DNA from: Bacteroidota bacterium
GTDB taxonomy: Bacteria; Bacteroidota; Bacteroidia; Flavobacteriales; Flavobacteriaceae
Direction of reading: 5' to 3'
Assembly: GCA_023386585.1 (NCBI GenBank)
Contig: JAEWJM010000025.1
Coordinates: forward strand, 143,125 to 207,124
DNA length: 64,000 bases
How positions within the stretch are numbered: the stretch's first letter is position 1; every line of letters starts with the position of its first letter. Position numbers and translations under genes: made by a program. The notes under the pieces are model-generated. The model searched no databases. It worked only from the letters and a program-made list of their open reading frames with translations, and had not been told where the DNA came from. This document shows, one piece after another, positions 26,825 through 34,802 of this stretch.

Positions 26825-27195
26825 AATCCTATGGTTTTGTACCGCATCACCTGCGCGATGTTGCTTGCGCGAAGCTTTATTTCATCGGCTTTCTCGCCTT
26901 CGAAAAGTTCATCGACAGTAGCGTTGAAAAGATAATTCCAATGCCTGAAATGCGATGGCTCCATCGTGCTTTTCTCGTGCAGTTCTTTATGGCGGAGCAT
27001 CGGATTTCCGCTGTAATTGGCAGTGTGGAAAAGGATGTTCTCCCAGAAATCGTACATTTTTGGAAGGTGCAATTCCCAATTCACCTGGGCAACATCGTTA
27101 AACAAATATCCGATCACATCATCCGATTTCACCTTGTCATAAAAGGAATCGACCAGCAATTCAAGATCTTTTCTTTCTGTAATATCCGCTTTCAT
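26821..27195 (-). CDS. Group III truncated haemoglobin
   Basis: A 124-residue globin with FYDKVKSDDVIGYLF at the N-terminus, a PMLRHKELHEK segment and HFRHWNYLFNATVDELFEG at the E-F/G-H region, as in group III truncated globins. Such proteins bind O2 or NO. Placed ten bases after nosY, inside the nos operon, it may buffer NO, which poisons NosZ maturation and cytochromes. Confidence 0.85.
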   Translation of the reverse strand: MKADITERKDLELLVDSFYDKVKSDDVIGYLFNDVAQVNWELHLPKMYDFWENILFHTANYSGNPMLRHKELHEKSTMEPSHFRHWNYLFNATVDELFEGEKADEIKLRASNIAQVMRYKTIGL

Positions 27196-27205
27196 TGTTC
27201 TTGTG

Positions 27206-27973
27206 CTATAAATCTTTATTTGTGAATTTTCGAAGTGAAATGTAAAAGGGAACAGCCGTCCACAACAGCAATAGCGCGAAGGACATGAAAAGCCCGACGG
27301 TTGTCCCGAAGAAATCTTTAAAAATTGCGCCGGTGTAGCCCATCATCGCCGAAACGTCAAGGTGAAGCAGAATCTGGATTCGTGCCAGGTCAATGGGACT
27401 GAGCGCTGTTAACGCTACCATAGGTTTTTCAATCGGATAATCGGCGAACTGGAAAAGCAGGAACAACACGATTCCGTCGAATAAAAGCGCAAAGTACAGC
27501 CACGTCATTATGGCGATCCCGATTCCTTTTGCCTTGTCGCGCGTCAGGATCGAACAAAGAAATGCCAGCGCCACAAATACCATCGTAATCAGGCATCCGA
27601 CGAGAATCATCATAAGTCCGATTACGCCTGGCGAATAAACCAAAACCGGAACTCCGGCGCCAATCAAGAACGCAAGCATCATCGATAACGATACGGCCAG
27701 AAACAGGCTTTGCCAGATTTTCCGGCGCTTTACCGGCTGACTCAAAAGCAGTTCGATGAATTCGGAACTGTTATACAGGTAAATTGTTGCAAACAAGATC
27801 GATACCAGCGGAACCGTGAACAAAATGACGTTAAGAATCGTCAACAGGCCTTTTGCCGTGTTGTCTTCCAACGCAAAAGCGCTCCACGAAAGAATCGTCA
27901 GGATTATGGTGTATGCCAGCACGATCCGGTTCCTGAAAATATCAGAAAAGATGATTTTAATTATTCGGCTCAT
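27206..27973 (-). CDS. nosY: NosY, ABC-2 permease for NosZ maturation
   Basis: A 255-residue permease with six helices, starting IKIIFSDIFRNRIVLAYTII. With NosF it forms the ABC transporter that works with NosD to supply sulfur (and copper handling) for the Cu-Z centre of nitrous-oxide reductase. Its start overlaps nosF by 17 bases. Confidence 0.9.
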   Translation of the reverse strand: MSRIIKIIFSDIFRNRIVLAYTIILTILSWSAFALEDNTAKGLLTILNVILFTVPLVSILFATIYLYNSSEFIELLLSQPVKRRKIWQSLFLAVSLSMMLAFLIGAGVPVLVYSPGVIGLMMILVGCLITMVFVALAFLCSILTRDKAKGIGIAIMTWLYFALLFDGIVLFLLFQFADYPIEKPMVALTALSPIDLARIQILLHLDVSAMMGYTGAIFKDFFGTTVGLFMSFALLLLWTAVPFYISLRKFTNKDL

Positions 27974-28679
27974 GCTGTTTTGATTTTAAGATTTGGGCAA
28001 TTGCTTTTGAAATTCGCTGCTCGCCGGTCGAATCGAGCAAGCCTTGCACGGTTTTATGGAAATGGATCTCGCCGTCCTGCATGAAAATTATTTCGGAGAT
28101 CATATCGTCGAGTTCACTCAGCAAATGCGACGTGATCAGGATTAATTTTCCCTTGTCACGTTCCCGGCTGATCTTTTCCTTCAGGATTTCAGACGCCAGT
28201 GGATCAAGTCCGGCCGTTGGCTCATCAAGAATCAGGATTTGCGGATTGAACAAAAAAGCAAGTGCAGCGCTGACTTTTTGAGTGGTTCCGCCGGAAAGCG
28301 TATTCATTTTTTTGTCGGCGATCGCGTCGAGTTTGAAGCTTTTGATCAGGTCTTCATCCAGGTCATGTTCTTTATTCCTGATGTGCTTGACCATATCGAT
28401 AATCTGGCCGATCGTCATATTGTCGGGATAACGCCCAATCTGCGGCATGTAGCCGATGTTTTCGCGATATTGAAATTGCTTCAGGATCGATTTTCCGTCG
28501 AAGAGAATATTGCCCTTATCGGGTATCACCATTCCGAGAATCGATTTTATCAACGTTGTTTTTCCACAACCATTTGGTCCGATCAGGGCAATGCACTGGC
28601 CTTTTTCAAACGTGACAGAAATATTTTTGAGGATTTCGGCGCGGCCGAACTTCTTATATAAATTAGTAATTGATATCAT
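27957..28679 (-). CDS. nosF: NosF, ABC ATPase for NosZ maturation
   Basis: A 240-residue ATPase with Walker A GPNGCGKTTLIKS (about 34-46), signature LSGGTTQKV, Walker B ILILDEPTAGLDP and a switch His in ITSHLL. It pairs with NosY. It overlaps nosD by four bases, a coupling typical for this operon. Confidence 0.93.
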   Translation of the reverse strand: MISITNLYKKFGRAEILKNISVTFEKGQCIALIGPNGCGKTTLIKSILGMVIPDKGNILFDGKSILKQFQYRENIGYMPQIGRYPDNMTIGQIIDMVKHIRNKEHDLDEDLIKSFKLDAIADKKMNTLSGGTTQKVSAALAFLFNPQILILDEPTAGLDPLASEILKEKISRERDKGKLILITSHLLSELDDMISEIIFMQDGEIHFHKTVQGLLDSTGEQRISKAIAQILKSKQHEPNN

Positions 28680-29905
28680 AAAGGGAGCGACTTCATCAAA
28701 GGGGTTTTGTCAATAAAATTATCGGGCGTAATGCTCGGAAGCACTTTTTCGGATTTGTCGAGCAGCGTAATCATGAAGCTCCTGAAAAGAAGCATAGCCG
28801 ATGGCGTATTTTCCGTCAAAACCGCGAAAAGGCTCAGCGGATGGTAAGGAACATCTCCGATGCCGTTCTTATCTAGGTCATAGCCATCGTATTTATCCCA
28901 ATAATTTTTGTTGAAAGTATTGAGCACCAAACTTCCATTTGTGCTAATGTCGAATGTGTTTCCCAAAAAATTGTTCTGCCTGATTTCGTTATCCATGCAG
29001 CTCGCCTGAATCTTCATTCCCCAACCGTTGCGCTGGAAAACATTCTTTTCGACCAAAATCCGGCTGGTGCCTTCCATGTGGATTCCCGACGTATTGTCGA
29101 CGAACCGGTTACCGGAAATATGGCTGTCGGATATTTCCTTAAGCAGCAGTCCGTATGTTGCGTCGCCATAATTCTTCTCGAAAACATTTCCGATCATCGT
29201 GACTTTCTTTGTGAACATTACAGCCACTCCGGCGCCATTGTTTCTGAAAGTATTGCCGATATAGGAATCAGCGTTGGAAAACATAAAATGCAATCCGTAG
29301 CGCACATTTCGGGTCGAAAGATTCTTCTTTATGACCGAATTGGTAACAAATTCAAAGTAAATCCCATCGCGATGGCCGGTGATGGTGTTTCCGACAATCT
29401 GGATTTTATCGCTTTTCCAGCAATGAATTCCGTTGCCGATGAGCTGTTCTTCCTTTCCGTAAGCGGTTATTTTGTTGTTTTGGATCACCGAATTCCTGCA
29501 ATTTTGAAGGTAGATCCCGAAGAAATTGTTGTCGAGGATATTATTCCGGATGACGACCGAATGCGTATTGTATGCTTTGATGCCACACGGATCTTCCAAC
29601 GTGGCATGACCGGAGTTGATGACTTTAAAACCTTCAACTACAATCCCGGCAGCTTTGAGCGAAAGCACCTCAAACCGCAACTGTCCGTCAAGAACCGGAT
29701 TTCCGGTTCCCTTAAAAACAATTTTTTTATTGATGGTGATGTTGCCTTCTTTGTAGATTCCGCCTGAAACCAGTACGGTGTCGCCTGTTTTGGCGATTGC
29801 CAAAGCGGATTTAATCGACTTTATGGGTTTGTTCTTTCCGACTTCAATCACATTTGCGTGGGCAACGAGTGAAACCGACAAAAACAGCCACAGGAGAATT
29901 TTCAT
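28676..29905 (-). CDS. nosD: NosD, periplasmic beta-helix copper-site maturation protein
   Basis: A 409-residue protein with a Sec signal (LLWLFLSVSLVAHA) and a right-handed parallel beta-helix made of repeated NxI-x-GN-type turns (about 60-330). It is the periplasmic receptor of the NosDFY complex. Length is normal. It lies three bases after nosL. Confidence 0.94.
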   Translation of the reverse strand: MKILLWLFLSVSLVAHANVIEVGKNKPIKSIKSALAIAKTGDTVLVSGGIYKEGNITINKKIVFKGTGNPVLDGQLRFEVLSLKAAGIVVEGFKVINSGHATLEDPCGIKAYNTHSVVIRNNILDNNFFGIYLQNCRNSVIQNNKITAYGKEEQLIGNGIHCWKSDKIQIVGNTITGHRDGIYFEFVTNSVIKKNLSTRNVRYGLHFMFSNADSYIGNTFRNNGAGVAVMFTKKVTMIGNVFEKNYGDATYGLLLKEISDSHISGNRFVDNTSGIHMEGTSRILVEKNVFQRNGWGMKIQASCMDNEIRQNNFLGNTFDISTNGSLVLNTFNKNYWDKYDGYDLDKNGIGDVPYHPLSLFAVLTENTPSAMLLFRSFMITLLDKSEKVLPSITPDNFIDKTPLMKSLPL

Positions 29906-29908
29906 AGA

Positions 29909-30919
29909 TTATTTTTTCATTATCGCATCCCAGGGAACAATTTCGGCGTGGAATTTCTGCACCATTTGTTCGGCGTCGGCTTTATTGACCAATGCGATTA
30001 TTCCGCCATTCATAGGCGAACGGATTTCTCCGCCTTTAACAAATATTACTTTCGATACCGGAATCAGGGCGTTTGCATTGATGTAATCGTGCACGTAAAA
30101 TTCGGCCATTTTAACCGATGGATCTGCATGCGCAAACGAGATCATGCAATGAATATCGTCAAATTTGAAGATACGGCCTTTTTCCGAAATAGCCTCAGCA
30201 CAAAATTTTCCATCCGAGATTCCCATCTTGCAGTTGCTGCAGGTGTCTTTATTCAACGTGATCGGTTCGGGTTCTGCTTTTGAGCATGAGCTGACGAAAA
30301 CCAGCAGAAGCAACGGCACTACTGCACTTTTCCTTCCAAAATGTCTCAGGACCGGATTTTCGATAACTATTGCAACCAATAAAAGGGCAAATCCCGCAAT
30401 CATCATCCAGCCTCCGATATCGGGAATCGAATAAGCGCCAAAATTAAGCAATTGCTTGTAGCCTAACAAGGGTGGCTGATAGGCCATTCCGGGCACTTGT
30501 ATTGCGGCGTTCGGATCGAGGTCATGGCCGTATTGATAATTCCATCGGTAAAAATCAAGTGCCGCGAGAATTCCGAAAACAATAAACGAAATTACCAGGA
30601 TACGCAGTGCTTTTGCGTTGGCGAGCAAGCCAGTAAGCAATGCCGCCAATCCAAACGCTATAATGACATACGTTAGGAAACTGAATTCGACAAAATTCTC
30701 GGAGTGGAGCGTTTTCATCCCGATATAGTGGTTCAACCCGTTGATGATATCAACATTACCACCGATTTTTGAAGCGTAAAGTTGCAGCACGAGTCCTTCA
30801 GGATATTGCGGCGCCGCGAGCTCAATACGCCAGATCGGAACAAATGCAGTGATTATAAACAGTACCGACGCCAAAACAGCCAGGATTCTTGAAATTCCTG
30901 ATATAGCTGGGCTTTTCAT
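29909..30919 (-). CDS. nosL: NosL copper chaperone with N-terminal membrane domain
   Basis: A 336-residue protein. The first ~190 residues hold about four or five helices; the second half is NosL, with the copper-binding DTCSNCKMGISDG near residue 225 and an FDDIHCMISFAHAD segment. Classical NosL is a ~180-residue lipoprotein; here LLLVFVSSCSK at the junction looks like a buried lipobox, as if a membrane protein had been fused in front of a NosL lipoprotein. It would deliver Cu(I) to apo-NosZ. A hairpin separates it from nosZ. Confidence 0.88.
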   Translation of the reverse strand: MKSPAISGISRILAVLASVLFIITAFVPIWRIELAAPQYPEGLVLQLYASKIGGNVDIINGLNHYIGMKTLHSENFVEFSFLTYVIIAFGLAALLTGLLANAKALRILVISFIVFGILAALDFYRWNYQYGHDLDPNAAIQVPGMAYQPPLLGYKQLLNFGAYSIPDIGGWMMIAGFALLLVAIVIENPVLRHFGRKSAVVPLLLLVFVSSCSKAEPEPITLNKDTCSNCKMGISDGKFCAEAISEKGRIFKFDDIHCMISFAHADPSVKMAEFYVHDYINANALIPVSKVIFVKGGEIRSPMNGGIIALVNKADAEQMVQKFHAEIVPWDAIMKK

Positions 30920-30935
30920 AATATTTTGATTTAAA

Positions 30936-30965
30936 AAGGGAACAAATTTTTATGTTTGTTCCCTT
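30936..30965 (-). terminator. Hairpin with T-run between nosZ and nosL (attenuator)
   Basis: AAGGGAACAAA (30936-30946) and TTTGTTCCCTT (30955-30965) are perfect 11-bp arms with an eight-base loop. In the direction of nosZ transcription the stem is followed by a run of T (TTTTT, complement of 30933-30937). It looks like a partial intrinsic terminator that would lower expression of nosLDFY relative to nosZ. Confidence 0.7.
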
Positions 30966-30985
30966 GTCTTTATTTGTATTTTAAT

Positions 30986-32962
30986 TTATTGGGCAGGTTG
31001 GTTCGTACCCAGGGAGAAGGTTAGGGGAACCGAGCTTCCTGCGGGGGAAACCCTGACATAACCCGACATTTCCTGGTGCAACGCTGAACAGAAGTCGGTG
31101 CAATAGAATGGCCAGATGCCGACTTTCTCAGGAATCCATTTCAACGTAACGGTTTCTCCCGGCATGATCAGCAATTCAGCGGTAGTCGCGCCTTTCATTG
31201 CAAATCCGTGAGGAACGTCCCAGTCTTGTTCAAGGTTTGTCACGTGGAAGTAAACCTCATCGCCCATTTTGATTCCTTCGATGTTATCAGGAGCAAAGTG
31301 CGAACGTATCGAAGTCATGTACACATCAACCCTTTTTCCGTTGCGGACGACTTTGGATTCTTTTTCGCCTTTGGTCGCAAACGGATGCTGATTGTCGGCT
31401 ATCTTATAGAACTTCAATTGTCCGTTGTTCCTGATGACATCAGCTGGTGCTGCCTGCGCATAATGCGGCTCACCAATGGTTGGGAAGTCCAGTATCAACT
31501 GCATCTTGTCGCCGCTGATATCATAAATCTGGGCGCTTTGAGCGAGCTCAGGACCTGTTGGCAGATAACGGTCTTTTGTAATCTTGTTATATGCGATCAG
31601 GTATTTGCCGTATGGATTTCGGCTGTCTCCGCCAGGAATGCAAAGGTGTCCGACAGAATAATACGTCGGGACGCGGTCAAGGATTTTCAGCGTTTTAATA
31701 TCCCATTTAACCACTTCCGAAGAAACGAAGAATGTTGTATAGGCATTTCCTCGTCCGTCAAATTCGGTGTGCAACGGGCCTAATCCGGGTTTTTTGACTT
31801 CACCGTGAAGTGCAGCCTCGTATTTTATGACCGGAATTCCTTCGTAATTGCCGTCAAACTGCTTTTGCGCGATCGCCTTTTGCATTTTGTCGAAGCTAAA
31901 TACCGGAACCAGCGCAGCAAGCTTTCCGCTGCCAACAATGTATTCACCGGTTGGATCCACATCGCAACCGTGCGGCGACTTCGGACACGGAATCATGTAG
32001 CAGATGTCTTTGAGCTCTTTTGAATCGAGGACCAGTACCTGTTTCCTCATTTCTGATTTTGCGCTCTGCGTTTTTTCGTCCCATGTGTTGTGCGCATAAT
32101 TGGCGGGAACGACTTTTCCTTTTCCGGCCTTGACGTATTCTTCGGCTTTTTTCCAGTTAACCGCCATGATGAAATCCTTATCCTTTTGCGATGCATTTAC
32201 CTCAAGTAACGTGTTAGCTTGCTCGGTGTTGTAGCACGAGAAGAAGAACCAACCGTGTGATTTTCCTTTACCGGCGTGGCTTAAGTCAAAGTTTACTCCC
32301 GGACACTCGATTTGGAAGGCAATGTCCATTTGGCCTTCAGTACCTACTTTCACAAAACTCAGGTAACCTTTGAAGTTTTGCTTGTACGTATTGATCGGCA
32401 CGTCACCATTGGCATTGTCTGAAGGCACGCTGAAGCGCGTTCCGGCAACGACATACTCGGTATTTTGAGTAATGAATGGCGACGAGTGATTTCCCGCGCT
32501 GTTTGGAAGCTCGATAATCTCCGCCGTTTTGAAGGTCTTCAGGTCAAGCCGTGCGATCCTTGGCGTATTGTTGGCATTTGCAAAAAGCCAGCGTCCGTCG
32601 ATGGTTCCGTCGGTTTGCGACATTTCGGTATGGTGCTGATCATCCCATGGGATGAAACCGTGCGAAGTATTCAACATTGGTTTGGTTTCTTCGCTGTAAC
32701 CGTATCCGCTTTGCGGGTCTGCCGAGAATACCGGGACCACGCGCAACAACCTGCCACTCGGTAGTCCGTAAACACTGACCTGCCCACTAAATCCACCGGA
32801 AACAAAATTATAGAATTCGTCGTATTTGCCCGGCGCTACATAAGCTTTTTGGGCTGCATCACCGCTAACAGCGTCGGTGGAGTTCTTTGGTTTACAAGAT
32901 GTAAAAAGTGCACATGCAACTGCAACTGCAAAAGTGAGTTTACTCAAATTAAGGTTCATCAT
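30986..32962 (-). CDS. nosZ: Nitrous-oxide reductase, clade II (Sec/lipoprotein type)
   Basis: A 658-residue periplasmic enzyme that reduces N2O to N2. The N-terminus is a lipoprotein signal with Cys23 (ACALFTSCKP) and no twin arginine, so export is by Sec, the clade II feature. Cu-Z ligands include the His110-His111 pair (PWDDQHHTEM) and single histidines in NSAGNHSSP, GPLHTEFDG, YSVGHLCIPG and EPHYAQA. The Cu-A site is CTDFCSALHQEM (Cys621, Cys625, His629, Met632) with an upstream DWDVPHGF. Length is normal. It lies eleven bases after the cytochrome c gene. Confidence 0.97.
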   Translation of the reverse strand: MMNLNLSKLTFAVAVACALFTSCKPKNSTDAVSGDAAQKAYVAPGKYDEFYNFVSGGFSGQVSVYGLPSGRLLRVVPVFSADPQSGYGYSEETKPMLNTSHGFIPWDDQHHTEMSQTDGTIDGRWLFANANNTPRIARLDLKTFKTAEIIELPNSAGNHSSPFITQNTEYVVAGTRFSVPSDNANGDVPINTYKQNFKGYLSFVKVGTEGQMDIAFQIECPGVNFDLSHAGKGKSHGWFFFSCYNTEQANTLLEVNASQKDKDFIMAVNWKKAEEYVKAGKGKVVPANYAHNTWDEKTQSAKSEMRKQVLVLDSKELKDICYMIPCPKSPHGCDVDPTGEYIVGSGKLAALVPVFSFDKMQKAIAQKQFDGNYEGIPVIKYEAALHGEVKKPGLGPLHTEFDGRGNAYTTFFVSSEVVKWDIKTLKILDRVPTYYSVGHLCIPGGDSRNPYGKYLIAYNKITKDRYLPTGPELAQSAQIYDISGDKMQLILDFPTIGEPHYAQAAPADVIRNNGQLKFYKIADNQHPFATKGEKESKVVRNGKRVDVYMTSIRSHFAPDNIEGIKMGDEVYFHVTNLEQDWDVPHGFAMKGATTAELLIMPGETVTLKWIPEKVGIWPFYCTDFCSALHQEMSGYVRVSPAGSSVPLTFSLGTNQPAQ

Positions 32963-32973
32963 TAAGGTATTGG

Positions 32974-33453
32974 TTATTTTACACCGTCATTCTGACGCAT
33001 GTATTCAAGGATGCTTCTGGCATCTTTGTCGGAAAGTGACTGGTTTGGCATTCGGACCAGACAGATTTCCATCATCGCCTGAACTTTAGGATCTTTTTCG
33101 ATCATAGGGTCAGGATTGGTGATGAAGTTCATGATCCACTCCGGTTTGTGACGTGAGGTTACGCCTTTCCATCCCGGTCCGACAAGTTTTTCGTCGGTTA
33201 GTTTGTGGCAAGAGGTACATTTTACCGATGCGATATTTTCACCTTCGGTGGCCATTGCAAGGTCAAGCTTATCGCCGAGTTGGACGTCCTTGAATTTTCC
33301 TTCACCACGTTCAGGGTCGTATGCTGGGGCGTCATCTGCCGGAACATATTCTTCGGTTTGGGCCGCGCTGTTTGATCCGTCATCAGCTTTTTCTTTTTTC
33401 CCGCATGAAATCATGAATGCCAGGGCAACTAATAAGAAAGGTACTTTTTTCAT
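32974..33453 (-). CDS. Monohaem cytochrome c lipoprotein, probable NosZ electron donor
   Basis: About 159 residues from the ATG at 33453: lipoprotein signal with Cys (ALAFMISCGKKEK), an acidic linker, and one class I cytochrome c domain with SVKCTSCHKLTDEKLVGPGW and a likely axial Met in LVRMPNQSL. It heads the nos operon directly before nosZ, which is the usual clade II arrangement. The longer frame to 33480 starts inside the -7 element and is rejected. Confidence 0.9.
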   Translation of the reverse strand: MKKVPFLLVALAFMISCGKKEKADDGSNSAAQTEEYVPADDAPAYDPERGEGKFKDVQLGDKLDLAMATEGENIASVKCTSCHKLTDEKLVGPGWKGVTSRHKPEWIMNFITNPDPMIEKDPKVQAMMEICLVRMPNQSLSDKDARSILEYMRQNDGVK

Positions 33454-33477
33454 TGGTTTTCGATTTAAAGTTCTACG

Positions 33478-33521
33478 CAAATTTCTATATTAAACAAGGT
33501 ATGGAATATGACCAAAGTCAT
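33478..33521 (-). promoter_or_regulatory. Anaerobox promoter of the nos operon
   Basis: Box ATGACCAAAGTCAT (33508-33521; symmetry extends one base on each side), 22 bp, then minus-strand GAAATTTG (33485-33478). It drives the cytochrome c-nosZ-L-D-F-Y-globin-CopD operon. Confidence 0.8.
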
Positions 33522-33545
33522 ATTAGGACAAAATACATGTCGGTG

Positions 33546-34796
33546 TCAGCATGGGGCCGGCTTTAGGGCGCCGGCATCTGCTATTTCGGTGAGTAATTCA
33601 TCTAGATATTCAACTTCTACGTGCTCCATCAGCACAATTTTGTACCATTGGTTCGAGTCGTTATGCTTTTGCGGAACCAACCGGTATTTTTGCGCGATGG
33701 CTTCGGGTATGCAAGCCGAATGAACCGCAACGATATTCATGTTGGGCTCCCGGAAATACCCGATTTCGAGTCGGTCAAGTTGCTGGCAGAGCCAATCGGT
33801 GCGCATCTGCAAAATCTTGATTTTTTCAAACCAGCCGTCTTTCCCGTAAGTTTTCAGGATCATCCAGACTGCGATCACATTGGCGCCCGAACGGCTTCCT
33901 GAAAGCGTCAGATCGAAACCTTCAACATATTCCGCTTCGCTGGTCAGCACATTTTCGATCAGGTTTTTACGGCAGACGAAAATCCCGGTACCGTATGGCG
34001 CCTGCAACATTTTATGAGCGTCGACAGCAATCGACGAAATATCTGGATTTTGGAAGTCGAGGTTATTGGATGCGGATAAAAATGGATAGATGAATCCGCC
34101 GTATGCGGCGTCAACATGAACGAAAAAGGGCAGCTTTCTCTTCTTAAGGCTGTTCGTATAAACGGATGGATCGTCAACCGAACCAAACATCGTCGTTCCC
34201 ATATTCGCGACTACGATAAAATACTTCTTGCCGTTGGCGATTGCCTCCTGAAGCAATCTCTCGTACTTGGCGGCGCTGGGTTTGCGGGAATTAAAATCAA
34301 CGGGGACTTTAATCCAGTCGGTCATCAGCAAATTGGAGCCTTTGGCAATCGAATAATGGGTGTCTTCCGAGGTCACGATGGCGATCTCACTGAGCTTCGC
34401 TTTATGCTTCGTCAAAAAGAAATTTCGGTACATCCAAAGTGCCTGAATATTGGCTTCGGTTCCGCCTGAGGCGACATATCCGTCAAACTGGTCGTCTTCG
34501 GCATTGAAAATCGTCGAAGCTACAATCCCGATGACCTCGCGCTCCAGTGCCTGCGTTCCGCGAAATGGCGCTTCCGAAGTTCCCAGAGTATGGCACCCGA
34601 TGTGATTTGGATTAGAAACATACGCCTCCAGAACCGGTGCATCCTTCAAAAATGGCGCATCGAAAAAAACTTTGCCGTCAAGTTTAGAAACCGGATATCC
34701 CATTGCTCTGTCCGTTGAGAAATTGACATTTTCCTTGAGTGCCATCCTGATTTTCAGGCCACTGTCTTGTTGCGATGATTTCTTCCAGGAATTCAT
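33546..34796 (-). CDS. Group II PLP-dependent amino-acid decarboxylase
   Basis: A 416-residue fold-type I PLP enzyme. SGGTEAN (about 110-116) binds phosphate, His147 stacks on the cofactor (EDTHYSIAKG), Asp229 is in FVHVDAAYGG, and Lys262 (VDAHKMLQAPYGTG) forms the Schiff base. Pattern and length suit the histidine/glutamate/aromatic amino-acid decarboxylase group, but the substrate cannot be named. It lies six bases after the 603-residue gene, so the two form an anaerobox-driven operon. A decarboxylase here may consume protons or make a polyamine or beta-alanine; this is a guess. Confidence 0.82.
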   Translation of the reverse strand: MNSWKKSSQQDSGLKIRMALKENVNFSTDRAMGYPVSKLDGKVFFDAPFLKDAPVLEAYVSNPNHIGCHTLGTSEAPFRGTQALEREVIGIVASTIFNAEDDQFDGYVASGGTEANIQALWMYRNFFLTKHKAKLSEIAIVTSEDTHYSIAKGSNLLMTDWIKVPVDFNSRKPSAAKYERLLQEAIANGKKYFIVVANMGTTMFGSVDDPSVYTNSLKKRKLPFFVHVDAAYGGFIYPFLSASNNLDFQNPDISSIAVDAHKMLQAPYGTGIFVCRKNLIENVLTSEAEYVEGFDLTLSGSRSGANVIAVWMILKTYGKDGWFEKIKILQMRTDWLCQQLDRLEIGYFREPNMNIVAVHSACIPEAIAQKYRLVPQKHNDSNQWYKIVLMEHVEVEYLDELLTEIADAGALKPAPC

Positions 34797-34802
34797 ACTA
34801 CG

